64,000 bases of DNA from Sinomonas sp. ASV486 (GTDB taxonomy: Bacteria > Actinomycetota > Actinomycetes > Actinomycetales > Micrococcaceae): positions 248,001-312,000 of the forward strand of contig NZ_JAVFJK010000001.1 of assembly GCF_030908215.1 (NCBI RefSeq). The letters run 5' to 3'. This document shows, in pieces, positions 25,987 to 34,201 of this stretch; position 1 is the stretch's first letter; every line of letters begins with the position of its first letter. The notes beneath the pieces were generated by a model that saw only the letters and a program-made list of their open reading frames with translations, was not told the DNA's origin and did not search any database. Both the position numbers and the translations under genes were made by a program.

Positions 25987-25992
25987 TAGAGT
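25987..25992 (+). promoter_or_regulatory. -10 box, leaderless start of acpS
   Basis: TAGAGT ends 6 nt before the ATG at 25999. Confidence 0.45.
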
Positions 25993-25998
25993 ATCGGC

Positions 25999-26349
25999 AT
26001 GGCTATCATTGGCATCGGCGTGGACGTTGTGGACATTGCCCGTTTCGAGCGTCAGCTCGAGCGGACCCCCGGGCTCAGGGATCGCCTGTTCGTCCCTGCC
26101 GAACGTGACCTGCATCCGCGCTCGCTCGCCGCACGCTTCGCCGCCAAAGAGGCCGTCGCCAAGGTTCTCGGCGCGCCGGCCGGGATGAACTGGCAGGACT
26201 GCTGGATCGGCCTTGGCCCTAAGGGCCCCGAGGTCCAGGTCACGGGAACCGTGCTGGCTGTCGCTCAGGAGTGCGGCGTCAAGCGGTGGCATCTGAGCAT
26301 GAGCCACGATGGCGGCATCGCCACCGCGATGGTCGTCGCGGAGGGCTGA
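25999..26349 (+). CDS. acpS: holo-[acyl-carrier-protein] synthase
   Basis: 116 aa, normal length. Transfers 4'-phosphopantetheine from CoA to acyl carrier protein. The two Mg-binding motifs are [12 protein letters not shown] (Asp) and [13 protein letters not shown] (Glu/Lys), with the C-terminal [15 protein letters not shown]. CoaA, which starts the CoA pathway supplying its substrate, lies 4 kb upstream. Confidence 0.96.
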   Translation: MAIIGIGVDVVDIARFERQLERTPGLRDRLFVPAERDLHPRSLAARFAAKEAVAKVLGAPAGMNWQDCWIGLGPKGPEVQVTGTVLAVAQECGVKRWHLSMSHDGGIATAMVVAEG

Positions 26350-26412
26350 CCCGGAGGAAGCTGGCTCCGTGGAGGCTGACCCTGCGGAGGGCCGGTCCGG
26401 CGAGAGCCTGAG

Positions 26413-26736
26413 CTAGAGGGCGAGTTCCGCGGCGTGCTTGGGTGTGCGCGTCCGGACGGCCTCGACGATGAGCTCGTCCCCACCCACTGACAAGGACTCA
26501 GACGAGGACTCTGGCCCCCGCTCGACCAGTGCGACTGGCGCAGTGACGGCCTGCACCTGCGGGTGGGCATCGATGTGCCGGGCGCCCCCAACAGTCGTGA
26601 GCCCGAACACCAGCCCGAAGATCCCCAGCGCGCACCAAATCAGCACCGAGATGTCAATCCGGGCCTCGGACGCGATCAGCGCCACGACCACGAATGCTGC
26701 TGTGGCCAAAGCGGCCGGCATCCAACGAGACTTCAC
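26413..26736 (-). CDS. small membrane protein, unknown
   Basis: 107 aa. Two hydrophobic helices (AALATAAFVVVALIASEA and SVLIWCALGIFGLVFGLTTVG) are followed by an acidic soluble tail (RGPESSSESLSVGGDELIVEAVRTRTPKHAAELAL). The GTG at 26734-26736 with GGGGGC upstream is the preferred start; the longer frame begins with a TTG at 26784. No family is recognised. It is convergent with acpS and divergent from nnrD. Confidence 0.6.
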   Translation of the reverse strand: MKSRWMPAALATAAFVVVALIASEARIDISVLIWCALGIFGLVFGLTTVGGARHIDAHPQVQAVTAPVALVERGPESSSESLSVGGDELIVEAVRTRTPKHAAELAL

Positions 26737-26904
26737 TACGCCCCCAAAGCGCTCATGTCCTGCCCGAACTGGCCAGGTCCCCAATGCCGCCGCGGTGCGT
26801 CATCAGAAACAGCCGAGAGCAGCCCCGTCAGTTTATCGGCCCCACTCCGGCGCGGAAGGCCATCAACGCAATTCACAACTTCTGTACGGGCAATGACTCC
26901 TCAG

Positions 26905-26910
26905 TAGACT
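26905..26910 (+). promoter_or_regulatory. -10 box, leaderless start of nnrD/E
   Basis: TAGACT ends 6 nt before the ATG at 26917. Confidence 0.5.
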
Positions 26911-26916
26911 CGCACC

Positions 26917-28497
26917 ATGGTTTCCGCGTACACCGGCACCCAGATCCGCGCAGCCGAGAGGCCACTGCTCCAGGGTGGCGGGGGCCCCGCACTCATGGCG
27001 AGGGCAGCCCACGGGCTCGCACTCGCGGTTGTTGGCGAGCTCAAGCGCAGGGGAGGCGTCTACGGCGGGCGCGTCGCCGCCGTCGTGGGCAAGGGCAACA
27101 ACGGGGGCGATGCTCTTTTCGCGCTCGCAGAGCTCGCCCGCCGCGGGGTGCGTGCGACGGCGGTGCTCACCGGAACCACGGCCCACGCCGAGGGGCTCGC
27201 GGCCTTCACGGCGGCAGGTGGCCGGATCACCGACGGGCTCGAGCCCGCTGATGTGGTGATCGACGCGGTGCTTGGCACCGGCTTCACTGGCGAATTCGTG
27301 TCGCCTCTCCCGCGTCCCCATGCCACGGTGATCGCGTGTGACCTGCCGTCTGGAGTGGACGGGGATACGGGTCTGGCCAGCCCCGGTGTGTGGCGGGCAG
27401 ACGTCACGGTGACGTTCGGCGCCCTCAAGACAGGGCTGCTCGTGGGTCGCGGCCGTGCGCTTGCCGGGCGCGTGGAGATCGTGGACATCGGCCTGCGACC
27501 ATACCTACGGGAGCCGGACGTGCGGAGCCTCGACGCCGCCGATGCCGCTGCGCTTCTGCCCGTGCCCCGCGACGACTGGCACAAGTACTCGCGCGGGGTG
27601 CTCGGCCTCGTGGCCGGCTCCGAGGACTACCCCGGCGCAGCCGTGCTCGCCACAGCCGGCGCGCTCGCGACGGGCGTCGGGATGGTGCGACTCGTAGCCC
27701 CTGATGCGGTGCGGGCCCTCGTCCTGGCGGCGCACCCGGAGATCGTTGGGTCGGCGGAGCCGCGCGGGCGGGTTCAGGCGTGGGCCGTTGGCCCCGGTAT
27801 CGCGGACGACGACGCGCAGCGCCGCGCGCTCGCGACCGCACTCGGGTCGGGGCTCCCCACCGTGGTGGATGCCTCCGGCCTCGAGGCGCTGGGGGAGCTC
27901 CTAGCTGCGGATCATGGATCGGGTAGGCGGGCCACCGAACCGCGCCTCGCGGAGATCCTCGACCGGCTCGCTGAGGACGGGAGTGTTGCGGGGGAGCGTC
28001 TTGTGCTCACGCCTCATGCGGGGGAGCTCTCGAGGATATTGGCCAACTTCGTGTCAGATTCGCCTGACCGAGCGGCGATCGAGTCGGAGCCGCTGCGCTG
28101 GGCCCGCGAGGCGGCTGAGCGACTCGGCGTCACCGTGCTACTCAAGGGACCGGCGACGGTATGCGCGGCGCCGGACGGGACCGCGTTCATCCAGGCCGAA
28201 GGAGACCCGTATCTCGCGACGGCGGGCAGTGGCGACACCCTCACGGGCATCCTGGGGGCACTTCTCGCCACCGCTTCGGGCTCGGGCGCTCACGACGCCG
28301 CGCGGCCGGTCGAGCTAGCGGCCTTGGCTGCGTACATCCATCAGACCGCCGGAAGAATCGCCGCCGAACGCGGCCCGTACGGTGCGGGTCAGCTGGCTGA
28401 TGCGGTCCGTGAGGCGCTGGCGCAAGTTGTCTGGCGGGCTACCAAAGGATTAAGTGACGAAGCCGGCCCCCAAAATCGGGGGCCGGCTTCGCGCTGA
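26917..28497 (+). CDS. nnrD: bifunctional NAD(P)H-hydrate epimerase / ADP-dependent NAD(P)H-hydrate dehydratase
   Basis: 526 aa. Repairs damaged NAD(P)HX. The N-terminal YjeF_N epimerase domain (residues 1-200) has VGKGNNGGDALFALAEL and DAVLGTGFTGE ... ACDLPSGVDGDTG. The C-terminal kinase-fold dehydratase (about 215-515) has AVGPGIADD, LTPHAGELSRIL, VLLKGPATVCA and TAGSGDTLTGILGALLA. It follows acpS by 568 bp with a convergent membrane-protein gene between, an order shared by other actinobacteria. Its last 13 codons form a terminator hairpin. Confidence 0.95.
   Translation: MVSAYTGTQIRAAERPLLQGGGGPALMARAAHGLALAVVGELKRRGGVYGGRVAAVVGKGNNGGDALFALAELARRGVRATAVLTGTTAHAEGLAAFTAAGGRITDGLEPADVVIDAVLGTGFTGEFVSPLPRPHATVIACDLPSGVDGDTGLASPGVWRADVTVTFGALKTGLLVGRGRALAGRVEIVDIGLRPYLREPDVRSLDAADAAALLPVPRDDWHKYSRGVLGLVAGSEDYPGAAVLATAGALATGVGMVRLVAPDAVRALVLAAHPEIVGSAEPRGRVQAWAVGPGIADDDAQRRALATALGSGLPTVVDASGLEALGELLAADHGSGRRATEPRLAEILDRLAEDGSVAGERLVLTPHAGELSRILANFVSDSPDRAAIESEPLRWAREAAERLGVTVLLKGPATVCAAPDGTAFIQAEGDPYLATAGSGDTLTGILGALLATASGSGAHDAARPVELAALAAYIHQTAGRIAAERGPYGAGQLADAVREALAQVVWRATKGLSDEAGPQNRGPASR
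28459..28490 (+). terminator. terminator embedded in the 3' end of nnrD
   Basis: GAAGCCGGCCCCC and GGGGGCCGGCTTC pair perfectly around AAAATC. The stem lies wholly inside the coding frame, whose stop is at 28495-28497, and it also faces the convergent gene at 28503. Confidence 0.75.
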
Positions 28498-28502
28498 GAC
28501 AC

Positions 28503-29027
28503 TCAGTGGCCGAGTGTGGCCGTGTTCGAGAGGAACGTCGGGTTCGGCGTAGCCGTGATCCCGCCGCCGAAAGGCGAAACCCACTGGATGGAACCGTTGG
28601 GGAAGATGACGTTCATGTACGACTTGTATGAGAAACCGCCGGTGACGGTGATCGTCGCCGACGTCGGGGAGCTAAACGTCAGCGAGTAGGTGCCCGACGG
28701 TCCGCCACCTGTGATGGTCCGAGGGAAAGGGCCAACGAATGTGACATCCATCGTGCAGGAGAGGATGATCTGGTTGCCCGGATCCCAGCCCTTCGACTGG
28801 TTGTCAGCCATGACCTGCAGGATATTGTCCGCATTCGGCTTGAACGGCTGATCGCTGGTGTCGTACGGGTTGGTGGGGTTCCAGCGAATGTGGCCCTGCT
28901 GGCCGTTCTGGCCCGAAGCGGCGGCCATCGGCGCGGCAACAGCGGCGGCGATGACGGGGGCGGACCACGCGGCGGCCTTAGTAACCGCGCGGCGTGACGG
29001 CATATTGTTGGTGCGAGTCTCGGTCAC
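28503..29027 (-). CDS. secreted protein of unknown function, Tat-like signal
   Basis: 174 aa. The N-terminus MPSRRAVTKAAAWSAPVIAAAVAAP resembles a twin-arginine or Sec signal ending near AAAS. The mature part is Thr/Ser/Asn/Gly-rich with aromatic beta-strand character (SYKSYMNVIFPNGSIQW, TATITVTGG-like stretches), as in secreted beta-sandwich domains. The GTG at 29025-29027 with AGAGGA 8 nt upstream is the start. The mature sequence has far less Ala/Leu than its neighbours. No family is recognised. Confidence 0.7.
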   Translation of the reverse strand: MTETRTNNMPSRRAVTKAAAWSAPVIAAAVAAPMAAASGQNGQQGHIRWNPTNPYDTSDQPFKPNADNILQVMADNQSKGWDPGNQIILSCTMDVTFVGPFPRTITGGGPSGTYSLTFSSPTSATITVTGGFSYKSYMNVIFPNGSIQWVSPFGGGITATPNPTFLSNTATLGH

Positions 29028-29229
29028 GAGTCTGTCCTCTCCAGAAGGAACCGCTCCGGGGTCTGGAAAGGACAAAACGAGATAATCCCCCACACCTCGC
29101 CCCTAGCGGCGGCTGTCGCGGGCAGGGTGCCCGCACGCAGTCGACGTTGAAGTCAAGCGCTGAGGTTAACCTATCGGCTGTTCTGAAAGGGGGCAAATGT
29201 TCTACGTCATGTAGCGCGCGTGTCGTGCG

Positions 29230-29913
29230 TCACATTGCGGCTAGCAGTCGGGGCAGCTGTCCTCGCGCGGCCTCGGCCATGAGTGCACCCCCGGAAGCAT
29301 TGGCGTGGATCCCGTCGTCGCTGAGCCCGGGACGCCAGGTTCCGTCCGCCGCGGTGACGGCGCTCGTCACATCGAGCCACGGGACCCCGTGAGCAGCGGC
29401 CCAGGCCTTGAGGAGCGCATTCAGCTCGTTGGTGGCAGTGCCCAGCGTCGCGGATGGAGGCACCGAGACTAGCACCGACTCCGCCCCACGTGCGGAGACG
29501 GCCCCTACGAGTTGCTCGACCCCCTGTGCGGCCCTGGCGGGCGGCGCACCGTCGAGCAGGAGGTCGTTGGTCCCGGCCTGTACGAGCACCACCCCGCCCT
29601 GTGACGTGGCCTCCGGGACCCACGCCTGCAGGGCGATCGACGTCCGGCCCGGGTGGGAGGAGAACACCCCGAGGGCCGCTCCCGGCACAGATCCATCCGC
29701 GACCGACCGCTCGAACCAGGAACCCGGCCAGCTCGAATGCGAGTCGCCCAGAACGCTCACGAGAGTCAGCCCCGATGAGTGTGCTGAGGCGTGCAGTGAT
29801 GCCGACTGCGACGGAGAGCCGGCCGCGGAAGGGGACGGCTCGGCGTCGTGCGTCCCGGACGTCGAGCACGAGGCGAGGGCCGCGAGCACCGCGAGGGCGA
29901 GGAGGGGCTTCAT
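29230..29913 (-). CDS. SGNH/GDSL hydrolase, lipoprotein
   Basis: 227 aa. Lipobox LAALASC near the N-terminus, then a Ser/Pro-rich linker. SGNH blocks: VSVLGDSHSSW (block I Ser), GVVLVQAGTNDLLLD (block III) and LSDDGIHANASG (block V Asp-x-x-His). It is an extracellular esterase, possibly an acetyl- or acyl-esterase acting on wall polymers. It overlaps the DUF3467 gene by 4 bp (ATGA) and is second in that two-gene unit. Confidence 0.88.
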   Translation of the reverse strand: MKPLLALAVLAALASCSTSGTHDAEPSPSAAGSPSQSASLHASAHSSGLTLVSVLGDSHSSWPGSWFERSVADGSVPGAALGVFSSHPGRTSIALQAWVPEATSQGGVVLVQAGTNDLLLDGAPPARAAQGVEQLVGAVSARGAESVLVSVPPSATLGTATNELNALLKAWAAAHGVPWLDVTSAVTAADGTWRPGLSDDGIHANASGGALMAEAARGQLPRLLAAM

Positions 29914-30278
29914 TCGGGCCCGTCGACGCCCTCGTCGTCGATCCGGACCTGCCGGCCCTCGGAGTCGAAGAGCGGCCTGGCCGGCGGCTTGCGCCCCGTC
30001 TCCTGCTCCCAGATGCCGAGCTGGCGGGTGAGGGCGGCGGCGAGCTCGAACACCTGTTCCGGGGGAATGCGGATGCGGCTCACGACCCGTCCGGGGATGA
30101 GCTCCGCCGCCTCGCCGTCGGGACCCTCACCGGGCTGGGCGGGCTGGGTGAGCGCGACGAAGTCGAGGACGAACACATTCGGCGTGTGCCACAGGTTTGC
30201 GAAGTCGGCGAAGCGCCCCTCGACGTTCTCCTCGGGCAGGTCGATCTGGAAGACCTTGGGCAGGTCGGGCTCGGTCAT
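29910..30278 (-). CDS. DUF3467 domain protein
   Basis: 122 aa soluble protein. It matches the DUF3467 pattern: GRFADFANLWHTPNVFVLDFVAL, then VVSRIRIPPEQVFELAAALTRQLGIWEQE. The middle segment (PGEGPDGEAAELIPG) is an acidic loop. Function of the family is unknown. It is translationally coupled to the downstream SGNH hydrolase lipoprotein. Confidence 0.8.
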   Translation of the reverse strand: MTEPDLPKVFQIDLPEENVEGRFADFANLWHTPNVFVLDFVALTQPAQPGEGPDGEAAELIPGRVVSRIRIPPEQVFELAAALTRQLGIWEQETGRKPPARPLFDSEGRQVRIDDEGVDGPE

Positions 30279-30359
30279 GAGCCCATCATCGCCCCGTCAG
30301 GGGTACTCCGCGAAGAAACGAAGGGTTTCCCTGCTTGCCCCGTAGCGGACACTCACACA

Positions 30360-30698
30360 TGGACGGGTGGATGCGGCGGCGGGGTGCCGCGGGGGTCGGC
30401 GTCGAACTACTTCCGCACGCGCGCTGCACTGCTTGGGGGCGTTGTCGAGCACATCGTGGAGCAGGAGAGGGGCGGTGCAGACGCGCCGGATGCGCTGCCC
30501 ACGACTGTGGAGGGGTTCCTCGGGCTGCTGGCCGCGACCGCACTCGTGGCCGTGTGCGAGGGGCTGATCATGCACCGGATCGCCGTGGACCGCGAGGCTG
30601 ATGTCCGGGGTGCCATCCGCGCCGTGGTAATAGCATTTGCTAAAGGGGGAGCTCATGGTGACAGTGACAGATCGGGGCGGTCACCGCCCCGCGGGTGA
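30360..30698 (+). pseudogene. TetR-family regulator, 5'-truncated and frameshifted remnant
   Basis: The plus strand encodes VPRGSASNYFRTRAALLGGVV, which is helix 3 to helix 4 of a TetR DNA-binding domain, followed by a helical ligand-domain-like tail (EGFLGLLAATALVAVCEGLIM). The first two helices are missing. The immediately preceding VDAAAG is in a different frame, across a G-rich run at 30374-30384, so one frameshift separates them. No start codon with a ribosome site is seen. The 3' end overlaps the start of the next gene. It also fills most of the 376-bp gap after DUF3467. Confidence 0.65.
30631..30636 (+). promoter_or_regulatory. -10 box for the glycosyltransferase at 30655
   Basis: TAGCAT lies 18 nt before the ATG, with the GGGGGAGC ribosome site between them; a short-leader transcript is likely. 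Confidence 0.35.
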
Positions 30699-32187
30699 GG
30701 GCGGCACGACCCGCTCGAAGCTCCAGAAGATTCGTGGCATCCAAGGGCTCGCGACCGGGGTGGGTGTCTTCGTCGTCGGCGTCGTCGCCTCCATCGTGGG
30801 AACCGCAGGCGTCGCGCTGTGGTTCGACGAATCCGCCACGATCGCCGCATCGGCACGGCCCCTGGGCAAGATCTTCGAGCTCACCCGCTCGGTGGATGCC
30901 GTACACGCGGCCTATTACATCTTCATGCACTTCTGGATCGACGTGTTCGGGGCGGGACCCCTGAGCGTTCGGATGCCGTCGGCGCTTGCAGTGGGCCTGG
31001 TCGGCTTTGCCGTCGTTCGCTTCGGGACCACCGTTGTCGATCAGCGGTTCGGGGCCACCGCTGGCCTTATGACCGTTCTTCTCCCACGGGTGGTTTGGGC
31101 CGGAAGCGAGGCCCGGCAGTTCGGCTTGAGCGCCCTGCTCGCCGTGCTTCTCGTGTGGGCGGTATGGAGCGCGTGGGATCGCCGGGACTGGCGTTCGTGG
31201 GCAGCGGTCGGCATTGTGGTCGCCGTCTCCGGCTACGTCTTCCTCTTCTCGGTGCTTCTTCTGCCCGCGCTCATCATCGCGTCGTTCGTGCTCCGCCGCT
31301 CCCCTTGGACCACCACCCTGTCGTTGGGACTCGGAGCCGCACCGGTCATCGCTCTCGTCCTCGTTGCCGCGCCGCAGACCGGCCAGGTCTCGTGGATCCG
31401 TGAGCCATCCAAGGCGCAACTGCTCAAGGACGTGTTGGTCACCCAATGGTTCGAGGGCCAGGACAAACCCTTGGGATGGTATCCGCCCCCCTGGGCCGAG
31501 CCTGCTGCAATCGTGCTGCTCGCCTTCGTCGCCGCGCTCGGCGCGGTGGCCTTCTTCGGCGCCCGGCGGTACGTCAACGAGATGCGGCTCGTGGTCGTCG
31601 CCGTTCTGTGGGCCTGCGTTCCCACCGTCTTGCTCGTTGGCATCTCGATCGTCGCGACTCCGCTCTACGTCCCTCGGTACCTCACCTTCACAGCGCCTTC
31701 GATTGGACTCTTGGCGGCTTTGGGCGCGCGGCAGCTGTACTCGAGAGCCGTGGTCCACGCCTCAGCCCTGGTGCTCGTCGGTGCGACACTCCTCGTGCCG
31801 CAGCTCTACATGAAGGACTTCACACCTCGCGGGGCTGACTTCAAGAAGGTCGCGGCCGCCGTCGGTGAGGCCCGGGCGTTCTGGTCAGACCGGATTGTCT
31901 TCAAGAACGATCAGGCACGCGCTATCGGTGCCGCATATCCTGAGCCATTCGTCGGGAGCAGCGACGTACTGCTCGTCGAGGGCCCGGCGGATTCGAACAC
32001 CCTCTTCGGCCGTTCGGCCGAGGTCGCCATCCTCGGCAGGGTGGGCAGGGAGCGCGTCATCTTCGTGGGGGACCACCAGGGACTGGACGGCGTTGCCTAT
32101 CGCGAATTGGTGAAGTCGTGTGTGGCCCAGGAGTATCCGCGAGGGTATGGCAGGATCGTGCTCTTCGACTGCCGCACCGGGCGCTGA
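30655..32187 (+). CDS. GT39-like membrane glycosyltransferase
   Basis: 510 aa polytopic protein. After a charged N-terminus it has VALWFDESATIAASA, the first-loop Asp-Glu typical of PMT/GT-C enzymes, VHAAYYIFMHFWIDVFG and WAGSEARQFGLSALLA, then eight or more further membrane helices and a C-terminal soluble domain of about 130 residues. GT-C enzymes use lipid-linked sugars on the outer membrane face. ATG at 30655 with GGGGGAGC upstream. It is convergent with the EPS gene at 32191 (3-bp gap). Donor and acceptor unknown. Confidence 0.75.
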   Translation: MVTVTDRGGHRPAGEGGTTRSKLQKIRGIQGLATGVGVFVVGVVASIVGTAGVALWFDESATIAASARPLGKIFELTRSVDAVHAAYYIFMHFWIDVFGAGPLSVRMPSALAVGLVGFAVVRFGTTVVDQRFGATAGLMTVLLPRVVWAGSEARQFGLSALLAVLLVWAVWSAWDRRDWRSWAAVGIVVAVSGYVFLFSVLLLPALIIASFVLRRSPWTTTLSLGLGAAPVIALVLVAAPQTGQVSWIREPSKAQLLKDVLVTQWFEGQDKPLGWYPPPWAEPAAIVLLAFVAALGAVAFFGARRYVNEMRLVVVAVLWACVPTVLLVGISIVATPLYVPRYLTFTAPSIGLLAALGARQLYSRAVVHASALVLVGATLLVPQLYMKDFTPRGADFKKVAAAVGEARAFWSDRIVFKNDQARAIGAAYPEPFVGSSDVLLVEGPADSNTLFGRSAEVAILGRVGRERVIFVGDHQGLDGVAYRELVKSCVAQEYPRGYGRIVLFDCRTGR

Positions 32188-32190
32188 CGG

Positions 32191-33297
32191 CTACGAGTCC
32201 CGCGAGGCCCCTGAGCCGGTGATCAGCGCCCCGATCTCGGCCCACATGCGCCGGAACGAGTACCTATCGACCACCGTCTGACGGGCGGCCGCACCGATGC
32301 GCGCCCGGAGTCCCGGATCGTGGTGAGCCTGACGGATGACCTCGGCCATGCCCGATGGGTCGTGCAATGGCATTGCCAGGGCAGTCACGCCGTCGTCAAT
32401 GTATTGGTCCATCGCCTCGGTTGAGGTGACGGCTACGCAGGCGCCACAGGCCGAAGCTTCGAGGAGCACCGATTGGCCGGTCGGGTATGCCAGATCATGT
32501 GTCGGAACGACCACGAGGTCCGCGGAACGCAGATTCTCGCGGTGGGCCATGATGTCCACTGGCGCGTGGAGGGTGACGTTGCCGGGAAGCGGTTCGGCGA
32601 TGCGCCCTGGCTGAGTGAAGATATCGAAACGCGCTTCGGGGACCAGCCTGGCTGCCGCAACGAGCGACTCGAAGTCCCTCCCCCTGTCCACCCCGGCGGA
32701 GAAGACCTGGAAGCGGCGCTTCGTCTCCGGAACGGGGTAGTAGAAGTCGGGATCGACCCCGAAGTCGACGGGGAATACCTTGGACTCGGGCACGCCGATC
32801 GACGCGAAGACCGAACGCTGGTTCTCGCTGAAGACGATCAAGCCGTCGATACCCTCGATGTCCCTCCGGATGCTCTCGCGCGTGCGCTCGCTTGCATGGA
32901 GCAGCTCTTCGGCCCACCAGCATGTGACGGCCCAGAAGGGGCGGTCGGCATAAGGCCGGAGACCCCGCCGGCGCAGGCGCGAGACGAACTGGGCTCGCCG
33001 CTCGAACATTGCGAAGACCGCGTCGGCGCGCCACGCCTCGGTCACGGCACGCAGCGGCATGTCCACGTCGACGCCCGAACGGTGCTCGACGACGTCACGC
33101 ACCTTCCGGTGCAAGCGACCCCGCGCAGGGGTGAGGGTCTTCAATTCGAAGCCGAGCTCGTCGAGGAGGTCCACCCGGTACGGGCCCGGAACGTGGGGAC
33201 GCCCCGCCTCCCGGGCAGCGCGGTCAACGATGCCGTGGTGATCGAAGAGCCCGAGAATGCGGGGTTCTCTCATGGACGCGGCTGTGGTGGTCGTCAT
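32191..33297 (-). CDS. glycosyltransferase family 4-like
   Basis: 368 aa GT-B fold enzyme. The C-terminal Rossmann domain shows FQVFSAGVDRGRDFESLVAA, VTLHAPVDIMAHRENLRSADLVVVPT and GQSVLLEASACGACVAVTST (nucleotide-sugar site). The start is the ATG at 33295-33297, an ATGA overlap with the PIG-L gene; about 130 upstream residues of open frame look non-coding. It is the last gene of the minus arm of the polysaccharide locus. Confidence 0.82.
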   Translation of the reverse strand: MTTTTAASMREPRILGLFDHHGIVDRAAREAGRPHVPGPYRVDLLDELGFELKTLTPARGRLHRKVRDVVEHRSGVDVDMPLRAVTEAWRADAVFAMFERRAQFVSRLRRRGLRPYADRPFWAVTCWWAEELLHASERTRESIRRDIEGIDGLIVFSENQRSVFASIGVPESKVFPVDFGVDPDFYYPVPETKRRFQVFSAGVDRGRDFESLVAAARLVPEARFDIFTQPGRIAEPLPGNVTLHAPVDIMAHRENLRSADLVVVPTHDLAYPTGQSVLLEASACGACVAVTSTEAMDQYIDDGVTALAMPLHDPSGMAEVIRQAHHDPGLRARIGAAARQTVVDRYSFRRMWAEIGALITGSGASRDS

Positions 33298-34172
33298 GGC
33301 TTCGCCGCTCGGGGTGTGAGGGACCAGAATCGCTCGTGGCTGGGCAGGGTGCTGGCCTTCTCCAGACGCCGCTTCCGCGGGTCCAGCTGTGGCAGCTGAC
33401 TCACATAGAGGCCGATCCGGCCTGCTTTGGCGGGGCGGTCGACGGCGAGCGCGACTTCGGACGCTGAGAATCCGAAGCGTGCCTGCGCTTCGGCGACCCC
33501 ATGGTCCCCGGCCCGCGACCACAGGTACGGGAGCTCTTCGTACAGCACCACGCGGGCGGAGCCGTGAGTCGCTGGGCCGCTGAGGAGGGGGGCGAGCAGG
33601 GCGTCTCGGACGAAGAGGTGGTCCGGGTGGGCAAACGAGCGGTGGACGAGTCCACGGCTCTTCTTCCATAGGAAGACCTGATGCGCCACCCACCGGCCAC
33701 CGAGCGCTCCGAGCGCGCTCTTGAGTGCGCCGGCGAATGAGCGGGTCCTTTGGGCAGAGGAGGCCGCACCGGGTTCACCTTCGCCTGCCACCGGAAGTCC
33801 GGCCATGTGGCCCGTCCCCGCAGGGATCAGGACGTACTGCTCCTGATCCCCGTGTCCGGCGATCCACTCGCGCACGGCGGCGGCCAGCCGATCGGCGTCG
33901 TCCGCAGGGCGGGGGAGCGACGCGTAGGCGAGGTCGAGGAGGTCCAGGCGGTGGGTCTCGACTCCAAAACGATCGAGGGCCTCGTAGTCCTCGGCGAGTC
34001 GGGCGTCCATCGCGGCATCCGAATTGGGGAAACCGGCGAGCACATCGTGCGTCACGGCGACTGCCGGGGCGGGTCTGCCGGCGAAGACCGTCAGAACCTC
34101 CACACCGGGTCTGTCGAGGATGGACCCGCAGGAGAGTGCGGCGTCGTCGAGGTGGGGAGAGACGATCAGCAT
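33294..34172 (-). CDS. PIG-L family N-deacetylase
   Basis: 292 aa. The zinc site is visible: IVSPHLDDAALSCG near the N-terminus (HxDD) and SFAHPDHLFVRDALL (HPDH). PIG-L/LmbE enzymes deacetylate GlcNAc-containing sugars or conjugates, such as the mycothiol precursor. In this cluster a sugar-modifying role in polysaccharide synthesis is inferred. Start ATG at 34170-34172; a GTG at 34205 overlapping the galE stop is an alternative. Confidence 0.8.
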   Translation of the reverse strand: MLIVSPHLDDAALSCGSILDRPGVEVLTVFAGRPAPAVAVTHDVLAGFPNSDAAMDARLAEDYEALDRFGVETHRLDLLDLAYASLPRPADDADRLAAAVREWIAGHGDQEQYVLIPAGTGHMAGLPVAGEGEPGAASSAQRTRSFAGALKSALGALGGRWVAHQVFLWKKSRGLVHRSFAHPDHLFVRDALLAPLLSGPATHGSARVVLYEELPYLWSRAGDHGVAEAQARFGFSASEVALAVDRPAKAGRIGLYVSQLPQLDPRKRRLEKASTLPSHERFWSLTPRAAKP

Positions 34173-34201
34173 AGGAGTGCCCTTGGCAGGCGGGAAGGGC
34201 G

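Noticed and set aside
30297-30656. 119-aa minus-strand frame opposite the TetR remnant
   Set aside because: No motif or ribosome site; the plus strand carries recognisable TetR sequence.
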